Assembly: GCF_024753215.1 (NCBI RefSeq)
Contig: NZ_JANUGV010000003.1
Coordinates: 310,001-374,000 of the forward strand
Source of the DNA: Massilia solisilvae
GTDB lineage: Bacteria > Pseudomonadota > Gammaproteobacteria > Burkholderiales > Burkholderiaceae_D
Length of the DNA: 64,000 nucleotides
Direction of reading: 5' to 3'
The notes under the pieces are model-generated. The model was given only the letters and a program-made list of their open reading frames with translations, was not told where the DNA came from and did not search any database. Below, one piece after another: positions 16,326-24,898 of this stretch. The translations under genes and the position numbers were made by a program. Each line of letters opens with the position of its first letter. The stretch's first letter is position 1.

Positions 16326-18218
16326 CTACTTGGGCCGGTAGTCTTCGCCAGGGACCAGCGGACGCACGGCGATCGCCACGCCTTGGGCGCTCGTGTTCGA
16401 GTACAGCACGCCGTAGTTCCTTCGGGCGGGATTGAAGCCGACCAGGTAGTACTCGTCGGAAATGGTGATGTCTTCCATGACGGCATTCCAGTCGCCCCAG
16501 ACCGACGCTGCCGGCCAGCCATATTGGACAGCCATGTCGTAGCCCTGGAGGAAATAGCGCCTGAGCTCGTCATTGTTGATCAGCCGCCAGCCCTGGCGCA
16601 GGTAGGCCGGGGAGGCGGGCATCGGCGACTGGTCCGACGCCATCGTGATATGGGCATAGTTCCAGAGGCTGTCCTGGCTGGTCGAGTACCCACGGGCCCA
16701 TGAATACGCGGTCATCACACTCTTGATCGGTGCTTGCGTGCGCACCATGATGTCGCGCTGCAGGTCCACGGCCGTGTCCTTGGGCAGGAGCTGGGTCGGG
16801 TAGAGCGGCAGCTGCGCCAGCTGGCGCTGCTTGAACCCGTTCACCAGGTTCTCGCGTTCATGCTTGTAGGTCGGGTTGCTGTCGTTCGCCGGATAGCGCT
16901 TGCTGGCGATCTTGGCATTGCAGCCATCCGCGGACGGGCCGACCGACAGGTACACGTCCACCAGTTTGAACAGCTGGGCCTGCACCGTTTCCCAGTACTT
17001 GCGCACCGCATACAGGTCTTGCGAGTCGTCGGCGTTGAACAACAAGCGGTTCACCGTCTTGGCCTGCTTGTACAAGGTGATCAGTGGCGTGGCGCCAGCC
17101 TGCAAGCCACGCAGCCTGTTGTCGATCACGTCGCTCGATGGGGAGAACGACCGGTCGATCGTATAGATCTTGCAGACGCTGTTGAGAAAATCGGTGCGCC
17201 TTTGCTTATACGATTCGGTGAGCTTGACATCGTCGCTTTCGTTGACAAGCGCCGTCAGCTCCGTGGTGAGCGCCTGCACGGTTTGCAGCAAGGGGCCGAG
17301 GGTCGATACGCCATCGTTGTATTGCGCCATCTTCAGGTCCGTTGCGATCCGGCTCGTCACCAACTGCACGTTGCTGAGCTGGGTCTGCATGTCCCTGAGC
17401 TGATTCTGGATGGCTCTCAGTTGCTCGTTGATCTGCCCAATCTGCGCGCCGGTCTGGTCCCCAAGGCCGAGTCCCGATAGTGCGGACGATACGGCCATCC
17501 CACCCAATTCGTTCAGCGCGCCCTCGACGAGTGCACTGCCGACGTAGGTGGCGATGGCGCCGCTTCCGCTCTGCAGCAACGGGCCGGCCGCGAAGCTGAC
17601 CGTGGTGGCGGGAGTCGCATCCATGTTGGCGACCAGGGAATCGATGAAACGGTCCATGCCGGCATCACCCATGGCCGCGATAAATTTGCTGTAAGAGAAC
17701 TCGGGCGTGCTGGCGCTCGATCCTGCGCCCAGGTCGCGGTTCTCCGGCAAACCCAGGAAGCGCCGCACGGCTGCCTCTGCCTTGGGCAAATCCAGCTCCG
17801 GATGTGCCGCCAGGTACCGGCTGGCCAGCGTCGTGAGCGGCGTGAGGTAAACCGCCCCGCCGCTGTAGTTGCGCACCTCTGCCGCCATCGTCCCGTTGAG
17901 GGGCGTTCCGTCCGGGAGCGTTCCGCCTTTCGACGTGATCCGGTAATTACCGCCTGCCTTCAGCCCCGCTCCCGTGAACATGCCGTTGGCATTGGTGGCG
18001 CCGAGCGATTGCGCCGCCGCCGGGTTCGCAGAATCGATGACGCTGGCGCTCGCGTTCTGCATCGGCTGATCGAAGCTGACGAAACCGACGACCGCCGGCT
18101 TGGAAACGGCGGTGCCGACCGGGCTGGAGTCTGCGACGTCGCTGCCGCAGGCCTGCAACAAGCCGGCGAGAACGAGCGCACTCGCGGTGGATGCGCGCCG
18201 AGGCAATGAATGGAACAT
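16326..18218 (-). CDS. Unrecognised 630-aa lipoprotein with coiled coil
   Basis: The protein begins with a clear lipoprotein signal (VLAGLLQAC, Cys24), so it is exported and lipid-anchored. After a Ser/Ala-rich linker comes a carboxypeptidase-regulatory-like beta-sandwich (GNYRITSKGGTLPDGTPLNG, about 80-115) of the kind found in surface lipoproteins. A heptad-rich stretch follows (QINEQLRAIQNQLRDMQTQL, near 255-290), consistent with a coiled coil. The C-terminal 250 residues are rich in aromatic residues and unknown to me. ATG 18218 is chosen because it starts the signal peptide and has AAAGGG about 10 nt before it. The upstream region carries three CTAGTCC repeats. No function is assigned. 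Confidence 0.78.
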   Translation of the reverse strand: MFHSLPRRASTASALVLAGLLQACGSDVADSSPVGTAVSKPAVVGFVSFDQPMQNASASVIDSANPAAAQSLGATNANGMFTGAGLKAGGNYRITSKGGTLPDGTPLNGTMAAEVRNYSGGAVYLTPLTTLASRYLAAHPELDLPKAEAAVRRFLGLPENRDLGAGSSASTPEFSYSKFIAAMGDAGMDRFIDSLVANMDATPATTVSFAAGPLLQSGSGAIATYVGSALVEGALNELGGMAVSSALSGLGLGDQTGAQIGQINEQLRAIQNQLRDMQTQLSNVQLVTSRIATDLKMAQYNDGVSTLGPLLQTVQALTTELTALVNESDDVKLTESYKQRRTDFLNSVCKIYTIDRSFSPSSDVIDNRLRGLQAGATPLITLYKQAKTVNRLLFNADDSQDLYAVRKYWETVQAQLFKLVDVYLSVGPSADGCNAKIASKRYPANDSNPTYKHERENLVNGFKQRQLAQLPLYPTQLLPKDTAVDLQRDIMVRTQAPIKSVMTAYSWARGYSTSQDSLWNYAHITMASDQSPMPASPAYLRQGWRLINNDELRRYFLQGYDMAVQYGWPAASVWGDWNAVMEDITISDEYYLVGFNPARRNYGVLYSNTSAQGVAIAVRPLVPGEDYRPK

Positions 18219-18345
18219 GTGAGGCTTTCCCTTTGTTGTGGATGTCGTTACGCGATGCATGCGGCTTGTGCCGCAGTTGCCGCCAGTTCGCGGCGCAAGC
18301 TCTCGCGCTCAGACCACCGCGAGGGCATCGGCCTTGGAGCGGCGG

Positions 18346-18412
18346 AGTATAGCGACGATCTTTACCGGGATAAATAACGCGCGGGACTAGGCAGGACTAG
18401 GCCAAGGACTAG
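18346..18412 (-). promoter_or_regulatory. Candidate activator-dependent promoter with three CTAGTCC repeats
   Basis: On the minus strand, upstream of the lipoprotein gene, three direct copies of CTAGTCC occur at 18406-18412, 18394-18400 and 18384-18390 (spaced 12 and 10 nt). They are followed by a poor -35 (TTTATC, 18369-18374), a 17-nt spacer and a -10 (TATACT, 18346-18351). A weak -35 with helically phased repeats just upstream is the usual layout of an activator site. The activator is unknown; the neighbouring LuxR-type regulator is a candidate. Confidence 0.4.
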
Positions 18413-18502
18413 TTCCAACGGCGCGCGCCGGGCCACTGGAAACGCCGGGTTGACGGCAGCCCGGCACCGGAAGCAGGCGCCCTGGATATGGGCCAAGTGG
18501 CG

Positions 18503-20278
18503 TTACAGGCCCTGCTCGTGGACCAGCTCCTGCAAGCGGGTGAGTGCAGATTTCAATCGGCCCGGATGTACCGGCTTGTGCAACAAAAAGCACTCGCTGG
18601 CGCTGGCTTCCCGCAGTCGCTCCGGTGCCGTGTCTCCTGTCAGGATCAGGGCAGGGATGTGCGATCCAATCGCCTTGCGCACGCGGGCTATCGCCTCGCT
18701 TCCCGTGTGCCCTTCTCGCAGCCGGTAATCGGCAATGATCACATCCGGCACAACGCCCTCGCGCTCGATCATGGCCAGCGCTTCCTCGGCGCTTTCGGCG
18801 GTCAGCGTTCGACAGCCCCAGCCGCCCAGCACCTCTGCCATCGCGTGGCGGATGACCGCTTCGTCGTCGATGACAAGAACCGACCAGCCTTCCAGCTCGG
18901 CAGGGGAATCTTCCTCGTTTGTTTCAAGAAGCCTTGTTCCTTCAGCTGCGAGGGGCGCCTGGACAAAAAAAGCGGTGCCGCGTCCGGGCGCGGAACGAAG
19001 CGCCAGGGGATGGTCGAGAATGCGGCAAAGCCGTTCCACGATCGCGAGCCCCAGTCCCAGGCCCTTGCGGCGATCCCGCTCGGGATTCTCGAGCTGGTAA
19101 AACTCGCGGAAGATGGCCTGGTGATGTTCTGGCGCGATTCCCTTTCCGGTGTCATAGACGGCGATGGCCACGCCATCCCTTTTGCGCCTTGCCCCAACCA
19201 GCACTGCCCCGCGGTCGGTGTAACGGATGGCATTGGTGATGATGTTGCGCAGCACGCGCCCCAACATCTGCGGGTCGCTCAAGATGGCCAGACGGCTCGC
19301 GACAAACCCCAGCTCGATGCCCTTTTCCTCGGCCACCGGCCGCAGTTCCCGCTCCAGGCCATCGAACATATCCTGAAGGCGGAGCACGCTGACCTGGGGC
19401 TTGAAGAGCCCCGCTTCCAGCTTGGAAATGTCGAGCAGTTCATTGAGCAGTCCCTCCAGCGACTGGGTTGATGCCTGCAGGTGTTCCAGGATCTCGCCGG
19501 CCCGTGCCGCGTCTGGTGCGTGCCGCAATGCCTCGACAAACAGGTTCACCGCATGCAGGGGTTGGCGCAGGTCATGGTTGGCGGCAGCCAGGAATTTCGA
19601 CTTGGCGAGATTGGCTTCCTCCGCCCGCATCCGGGCTTGGTCCGCGGCCTTTTTTTCATCCTGCAATTGCCGCACCAGTCCCTGCTTCTCGATCCGCAAT
19701 CGAATCGACTCGTCCAACACGCGCGAAACCTGGCGTGCCGATGCCAGGACATTGAAGAGGTACAGTATGCACATCAGCCCCATGATCCAGAAATCCCCGC
19801 CCGCCATCAGGTAACTCAATGCAATTGGCAGGCCAGTGGGGATAGCGGCGTATTGGGCGGGACGCCAGGAAGAATAGCTGGCGACCGACCCCGCGGTAAT
19901 GCCAGCCAGGGTGATGGTGATGAAGATGAGGGCAATCGTCGAATCAGGATTGAAGAACAGTGTTCCGGCCGCTCCCCACGCTGCCCCGGCAAGCATGGTT
20001 GCCACCGTCAAGTAGATGTGCCAGGGCCGCGTACCGGTCACCGCCCGGCGCCGGTAGCACACCAGTAAACCCAGTCGGGCGATCACCAGGACAATGATGG
20101 CCGCCCACCAGGCGATCAGGGTGTTCCGTTCGGCGACATTCCACAATACCCAGACCAGCCCGGCGGACAGCAATAGGTTAGTAATCAGGGCAAACGATGT
20201 ATTGCGGAACAGTACCTCGATCTTCTCGGCTTCGAGCTGCCCCTGGAGCGTGGTCGCGGGTATCGGCTTACCGGGCAT
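18503..20278 (-). CDS. Membrane hybrid sensor histidine kinase with C-terminal receiver
   Basis: This 591-aa protein has about six N-terminal membrane helices (residues 25-190), a short coiled linker, a HisKA domain with the phospho-acceptor in NHDLRQPLHA (near 240), and a HATPase domain (NIITNAIRYTD, DTGKGIAPE, GLGLGLAIVERL). It ends with a receiver domain whose acceptor Asp is in DVIIADYRL (near 525). The NHDLRQPLHA H-box is characteristic of the subclass related to RegB/FixL-type hybrid kinases. The start ATG overlaps the end of the upstream response-regulator gene by 11 nt, so the two are translationally coupled and likely partners. The stimulus is unknown; the membrane domain carries no recognisable ligand site. 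Confidence 0.92.
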   Translation of the reverse strand: MPGKPIPATTLQGQLEAEKIEVLFRNTSFALITNLLLSAGLVWVLWNVAERNTLIAWWAAIIVLVIARLGLLVCYRRRAVTGTRPWHIYLTVATMLAGAAWGAAGTLFFNPDSTIALIFITITLAGITAGSVASYSSWRPAQYAAIPTGLPIALSYLMAGGDFWIMGLMCILYLFNVLASARQVSRVLDESIRLRIEKQGLVRQLQDEKKAADQARMRAEEANLAKSKFLAAANHDLRQPLHAVNLFVEALRHAPDAARAGEILEHLQASTQSLEGLLNELLDISKLEAGLFKPQVSVLRLQDMFDGLERELRPVAEEKGIELGFVASRLAILSDPQMLGRVLRNIITNAIRYTDRGAVLVGARRKRDGVAIAVYDTGKGIAPEHHQAIFREFYQLENPERDRRKGLGLGLAIVERLCRILDHPLALRSAPGRGTAFFVQAPLAAEGTRLLETNEEDSPAELEGWSVLVIDDEAVIRHAMAEVLGGWGCRTLTAESAEEALAMIEREGVVPDVIIADYRLREGHTGSEAIARVRKAIGSHIPALILTGDTAPERLREASASECFLLHKPVHPGRLKSALTRLQELVHEQGL

Positions 20279-20891
20279 CGCTTGACAATCCCAGCGCCGC
20301 CGCCATACGGGCCGCTTCCACGCGGTTAGCGACGTTCAAGGCATCCAGGATCGCCGCCACATGCACCCGCACCGTGTTGACCCGCATGCCGAGTTGCATG
20401 GCGATCTCCTTGTTCGAGTAATCCCTGGCAATCAAGGCCAGGACTTCACGCTGCCGCCCGGTGAGGCTGCGGGACTCGTTCAGGGATGGCGAGTCGCGCA
20501 GCACTCCCTGGAGCGGAACATATGTGCCGCCCGCAAGGACCACTTGCAACGCCGCTGTCATCACTTCCGGGCTGGACGACTTGGGAATGAAACCCTGTGC
20601 ACCCCGTCGCATGCCATCGACAATGAGCCTGGAGTTGTCATTGGCCGACAGCAGCACGATTGGCGTTGTCGGGCAAAGGCTGCGAAGCCGCAGCAAGCCA
20701 TCCAGTCCGTTCATCCCCGGCAAAGCGAGATCCAGCAGGATGAGGCTAATGTCCGGGTGGACGGATGCCTTGGAGATGGCGTCTTCGCAGTTGTCGGACT
20801 CGAGGAACTGATGTTCTCCGGGGAGTTGCTCGAGCAGGAAAAGCAACCCACGCCGATACAGGGCGTGGTCTTCGATCAGCAGGAATTTCAA
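20268..20891 (-). CDS. LuxR/NarL-family response regulator
   Basis: This 207-aa protein has an N-terminal receiver (acidic pocket IEDH, phospho-Asp in LILLDLALPG near 55, Lys in FIPKSSS) and a C-terminal LuxR-type helix-turn-helix (LTGRQREVLALIARDYSNKE, then VNTVRVHVAAILDALNV). It is a DNA-binding transcription regulator controlled by phosphorylation, most likely by the hybrid kinase whose gene overlaps its 3' end by 11 nt. It reads away from the DUF305 gene, leaving a 222-nt divergent region. Targets are unknown, but the neighbouring lipoprotein promoter with direct repeats is an obvious candidate. Confidence 0.93.
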   Translation of the reverse strand: MKFLLIEDHALYRRGLLFLLEQLPGEHQFLESDNCEDAISKASVHPDISLILLDLALPGMNGLDGLLRLRSLCPTTPIVLLSANDNSRLIVDGMRRGAQGFIPKSSSPEVMTAALQVVLAGGTYVPLQGVLRDSPSLNESRSLTGRQREVLALIARDYSNKEIAMQLGMRVNTVRVHVAAILDALNVANRVEAARMAAALGLSSDAR

Positions 20892-21113
20892 TTGGAATAC
20901 TTCTGGTTTAACAGGTCGTGGAACAAACGCCGGCGGTGCGCATTACCTATGTTTTTGACAAAGCTTATCATCCAGGCGCAGGCTTCGGTCAGCTTCCCGC
21001 CCACCGCAAAGTACGTCATCCAGCTCTGGTATGACAAATGTGGTTTCGCGCACCGACGCGGCAGGACGGGCACGTTATGGTGACACGCACGCCACAGCCT
21101 CCCGGAGAAAGCC

Positions 21114-21599
21114 ATGGAACACCACCACGGCCAAGCAGGCGCAATGTCGCCCTACCGCAAGCACGCCTTGATGACCGCCACCTCGACAGTCGTCATGTTC
21201 GGGCTCATGTACCTCAACACGTACCAGGCCGACCACATTTTCTTCAGCCAGACCCGTGCCTGGATGGCGGTGGTGATGGGCGCGGTGATGTCTGTCCTGA
21301 TGCTCGTGTTCATGTGGAAGATGTATCCGGATAAGTCGACGAACCTGATGATCCTGGCCGGCAGCGCGCTGGCCTTCGCCGTCGCGCTGTATCTGGTGCG
21401 TAGCCAAAGCACGGTGGATGACGTGTCGTACATGCGCGCGATGATCCCGCACCACTCGATCGCGATCCTGACCAGCAGCCGCGCACGTATCAGCGACCCG
21501 CGCGTGCGCAAGCTGGCGGACGGCATCATCGCGACCCAGAAGAAGGAAATCGGCGAGATGAAACAGCTGATCGCCGACCTCGAGGGCCAGCAGCGTTAA
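21114..21599 (+). CDS. DUF305-family membrane protein
   Basis: This 161-aa protein has a His-rich N-terminus (MEHHHGQ), three predicted membrane helices (about 20-35, 48-66 and 77-95) and a DUF305 domain with the typical MRAMIPHHSIAILTS motif. DUF305 proteins are ferritin-like four-helix proteins, often found beside copper or other metal resistance genes. The HH pair and nearby Glu/Asp may bind metal. The arrangement with several N-terminal helices is a recognised membrane-anchored DUF305 form. A GGAG lies a few bases before the ATG. Its stop codon shares the palindrome TTAA with the stop of the convergent M16 peptidase gene. Confidence 0.85.
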   Translation: MEHHHGQAGAMSPYRKHALMTATSTVVMFGLMYLNTYQADHIFFSQTRAWMAVVMGAVMSVLMLVFMWKMYPDKSTNLMILAGSALAFAVALYLVRSQSTVDDVSYMRAMIPHHSIAILTSSRARISDPRVRKLADGIIATQKKEIGEMKQLIADLEGQQR

Positions 21600-24400
21600 G
21601 GAAGCGACTGCCCGTCGCTGTCGCGCAGTTCCGGCGCGCCCAGCTTGAGCGCATCGAGCTGCGGCGCGATCTTCGCGCGGTCGCCCACCGCCACCACCAC
21701 CATTTTTTCTGGCACCAGGTACTTTCGCGCAGCTTGCTGCGCCTGCTGCGCCGTGACGGCCGCGTAACGTGCCGGCAGCTGCTGGTAGTAGTCGGCGGGC
21801 AGGCCGAACACGAACAGGTCCGCCAGGCTGGCGCCGATGCTTTCGTTGGTTTCGAACTGTACGGGCAGCGACAGGATCTGCGAGTTGCGGGCGCCAGCCA
21901 ACTCCGTGCCTGCCATCGGCTCGTCGCGCATGCGCGCCACTTCCTTGAAGATCTCTGACACCGATGGTCCCGTCACGTCCGTTCGCACGCTGCCCGCGAT
22001 CGAGAACGGGCCGGGCGTGCGGTCGTAGCGGAACTGCGAGAACATGCCGTAGCTGTAGCCCTTCTGTTCGCGCAGGTTGTTGTTGATGCGGCTCGAGAAC
22101 AGGCCGCCGAGCGCCGCGTTCATCACTTCCAGCGCCGGATAGTCGGGCGTGCTGCGCTCGGCGGCAATCGCGGTCACGCGCAGTGCCGTCTGCGCCGCGC
22201 CGGGCTTGTCCACCAGGACGAGGCGCGCGCGCGTGGTCTTTGGCATGCCCGGTGCGCTCGATTGCGATGCCGCGCGCGGCCACGCCGCCAGCTTCGCTTC
22301 GGCCAGCGCCTTCAGTTCGTCGCGCGTGATGTCGCCCGCCACCACCAGCGCGGCGTTCGCCGGCGCGTAATGGCTGCGCCAGAAGCCGAGCAGGTCCTCG
22401 CGCGTGGCCGTACGGGTCGCCGCTTCGGTGCCGAGCCGACCGTAGCCGTACGGGTGATCGGCGCCGTACAGCGCACCGGCCGCCGCCACTGCGGCCACCG
22501 CCTCGGGCTCGTCGCGCTGCTGCACCAGCTCGGCGAGACGGCTGGCGCGCTGCCGTTCCACTTCGGCCGTTGGGAACGCCGGGTTCAGCGCCACGTCGGC
22601 CAGCAGGTCGAGCGCCTGCGCGAACTTGGACCGCAGCGAAAACACCGACACGAAGGACGCGTCCGCATTGCTGTCCGTGTGGAGGAAGGCGCCCAGTTGC
22701 GCCACCTCGTCCGCGATCTGCGGTGCGCTGCGCGTGGCTGTGCCTTCGTCCAGCATGGCGGCGGTGAAGCTCGCCAGCCCCGGCTCGTCGTCCGGGTTCG
22801 CGTCGGTGCCGCTCGCCACCACCAGCCGTGCGGCCACCAGCGGCAGCGCCGGGTTGTACTGGTGGATGACGCTCAAGCCGTTCGCGAGCTGGAACACATC
22901 GGCGCGCGGCAGCGTCAAGCGGGGAGCCGGGCCAGCCTTGGGCGCCTTGTAGCGCCACGCCTCGTCGCGGTTGATGCCGGCCGTCGTGGTCTTGCCGGCT
23001 TTGGCTGGTGGCGCCGCCACGTCGGGCGGCAGCTGCTGGCGCCCGGGCACGCCCTCGATCACCGCGCGCGTGCCTTGCTGCAGCCAGGCGCGCGCGGCGC
23101 GCTGCACATCCTGGGCGCGGACACGGCGCAGGCGCTCCAGATCCTTTTGCAGGTAGCCGGGGTCTCCAAGGTACTGGTTGTAGCGGTTGACCAGGTTCGC
23201 CAGGCCATTGTCGCCCAGCTTTTCGATGCTGGCCAGCTTGCGCGTTTCGATGGTGCTCCTCGCACGCTCGACCTCGCGCTCGGACGGGCCGAAGTCGCGC
23301 AGCGCCGCCAGTTCGGCGTCCACCGCGTCCTCGATCTCCTTGAGCGTGTGGCCCGGCCGGGCGGTCACGTCGATCACGAAGGTGGAGGTGAGCGCGTAGG
23401 AGTTCTGCGCGGCGTTGGCGTCCTGCGCGATCTGGCGCTCGTACACCAGCGACTTGTACAGCCGGCTCGACTTGCCGCCGGCGAGGATCTGCGCCAGCAC
23501 TTCGAGCTCGGCGTCGCCGTTCTGGTAGGCCGGCGGCGTGAGCCAGCCCATGAACACGCGCGGCAGTTCGATCCGGTCCGGCACCACCACGCGGCGCTCG
23601 CGCGTGATCGGCGGCGTGACCACCTTCGGGTGCAGCACCGGCGCGCTGCGCTTGAAGCCGCCGAAGTACTTGCGCACCAGCGCGAGCGTCCTGGCCTTGT
23701 CGATGTCGCCGGCGATCACGATGCTGGCGTTGTTCGGTCCGTAGTAGCGGGTGAAGAAAGCGCGCACGTCGGCCAGCCTGGCACTCTGGATGTCGGCGTG
23801 CGAGCCCATCACCGAGGCATAGTACGGGTGCTCCTTCGGGAACAGCGTGTGGTACAGCGCCTCCTCGACGATGCCGTAGGGCTGGTTCTCGATGCTCTGG
23901 CGCCGCTCGTTGCGCACCACGTCCTGCTGGTTCGACAGCGCCTGCTGGTCCAGCACGTCGAGCAGGTAGCCCATGCGGTCGGCATGCACCCACAGGGCCA
24001 GCTCCAGTTGGTTGGACGGCACCGTGTCGTAGTAGTTGGTGCGGTCGAAGTCGGTGCTGCCGTTGCTGTCGGTCGCGCCCGCGCCTTCGAGCAGGCGATC
24101 GGCTTCGCCGCGCGGCACGTGCTTCGTCCCGGCGAACATCATGTGCTCGAACAGGTGCGCAAAGCCGGTCAGGCCCGGCGCTTCGTTGGCGGGGCCGACG
24201 TGGTACCAGATGTTGACGGCGACGATGGGCAGGCGGTGGTCCTCGACCAGGATCACCTCGAGCCCGTTGGGCAGCACCGTCTTCTGGTAGTCGATGTGGA
24301 CGGCGGCTGCGGCAGGCGGGGCGGGGGCGTCGGCCGCGGGGGCGGGGCCGCCGAGCGCGGCCAGCAGGGTGGAAACGGCAAACAGCAAGCGTGGCTTCAT
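21596..24400 (-). CDS. M16-family zinc metallopeptidase, two-repeat (pitrilysin/insulinase type)
   Basis: This 934-aa exported protein has a Sec-type signal peptide (about 1-22) and two M16 halves. The first carries the inverted zinc motif HxxEH (AHLFEHMMF; His82, Glu85, His86) and is catalytic. The second half lacks it, as usual for the non-catalytic partner of two-repeat enzymes. It probably degrades peptides in the periplasm. ATG 24400 is used: the track start is a TTG and GGAG lies 6 nt before this ATG. The gene is the last of a leftward run cinA - phosphatase - traL-like - traM-like - this gene, 30 nt behind the traM-like gene. Its stop overlaps that of the DUF305 gene (TTAA). Confidence 0.92.
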   Translation of the reverse strand: MKPRLLFAVSTLLAALGGPAPAADAPAPPAAAAVHIDYQKTVLPNGLEVILVEDHRLPIVAVNIWYHVGPANEAPGLTGFAHLFEHMMFAGTKHVPRGEADRLLEGAGATDSNGSTDFDRTNYYDTVPSNQLELALWVHADRMGYLLDVLDQQALSNQQDVVRNERRQSIENQPYGIVEEALYHTLFPKEHPYYASVMGSHADIQSARLADVRAFFTRYYGPNNASIVIAGDIDKARTLALVRKYFGGFKRSAPVLHPKVVTPPITRERRVVVPDRIELPRVFMGWLTPPAYQNGDAELEVLAQILAGGKSSRLYKSLVYERQIAQDANAAQNSYALTSTFVIDVTARPGHTLKEIEDAVDAELAALRDFGPSEREVERARSTIETRKLASIEKLGDNGLANLVNRYNQYLGDPGYLQKDLERLRRVRAQDVQRAARAWLQQGTRAVIEGVPGRQQLPPDVAAPPAKAGKTTTAGINRDEAWRYKAPKAGPAPRLTLPRADVFQLANGLSVIHQYNPALPLVAARLVVASGTDANPDDEPGLASFTAAMLDEGTATRSAPQIADEVAQLGAFLHTDSNADASFVSVFSLRSKFAQALDLLADVALNPAFPTAEVERQRASRLAELVQQRDEPEAVAAVAAAGALYGADHPYGYGRLGTEAATRTATREDLLGFWRSHYAPANAALVVAGDITRDELKALAEAKLAAWPRAASQSSAPGMPKTTRARLVLVDKPGAAQTALRVTAIAAERSTPDYPALEVMNAALGGLFSSRINNNLREQKGYSYGMFSQFRYDRTPGPFSIAGSVRTDVTGPSVSEIFKEVARMRDEPMAGTELAGARNSQILSLPVQFETNESIGASLADLFVFGLPADYYQQLPARYAAVTAQQAQQAARKYLVPEKMVVVAVGDRAKIAPQLDALKLGAPELRDSDGQSLP

Positions 24401-24430
24401 GTCGCGCTCCAATGCGGCTTGGCGGCCGCG

Positions 24431-24892
24431 CTAGGGTTTCTGCATCTCGGCCTCGATGGCGCTCCTGGTCTTGCGGTCGAGCTTCTCGACGATCTTCGCC
24501 AGCTTCTCGCCCCTGGCGATCGCCGCGGTTTGTTCGGGCGTGAGTTCCTTCGCCTGCACCACGGCAGGCAGTGGCGCGCTGCGCAAGAACAGCGCCTGGC
24601 CGGCCAGCACCAGCACGGCCGCGAGCACCGCGGCGCCGCCGGCCAGCATCAGCGCGTGGCGCTTGTCGATGCCGGACGCGGGAGCGGGGGCGGCGACGGC
24701 CGGCCGGCCCGGCAGCACCGACAGCTGCGCGGCCAGTTCGTCGCTGGCCTCGTTCAACAGCGCCACGTGGCGCTCGACCGCTTCCTCCAGCACCGCCTCG
24801 TTCAGCGCCACCAGCGCGAACACGGGATCGTCGACGTCGATCTTCACGCCGGTCTTTTCGAACACGAGGGTGCGCAGTTTTTGCTGGTCCAT
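24431..24892 (-). CDS. TraM-like conjugal-transfer family protein, orphan
   Basis: This 153-aa protein resembles the TraM protein of IncP-type transfer regions: an N-terminal DDPVFALVALNE stretch, a helical middle, one membrane helix (about 80-100) and a charged C-terminal tail. TraM function in conjugation is poorly known. It starts 6 nt after the TraL-like gene and is followed 30 nt later by the M16 peptidase, with no other transfer gene nearby. In RP4 the genes traL and traM are likewise neighbours, which supports the assignment. The N-terminal match is recalled from the family rather than searched, so confidence is moderate; it could instead be an uncharacterised membrane partner of the P-loop ATPase. 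Confidence 0.6.
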   Translation of the reverse strand: MDQQKLRTLVFEKTGVKIDVDDPVFALVALNEAVLEEAVERHVALLNEASDELAAQLSVLPGRPAVAAPAPASGIDKRHALMLAGGAAVLAAVLVLAGQALFLRSAPLPAVVQAKELTPEQTAAIARGEKLAKIVEKLDRKTRSAIEAEMQKP

Positions 24893-24898
24893 GGCGGC

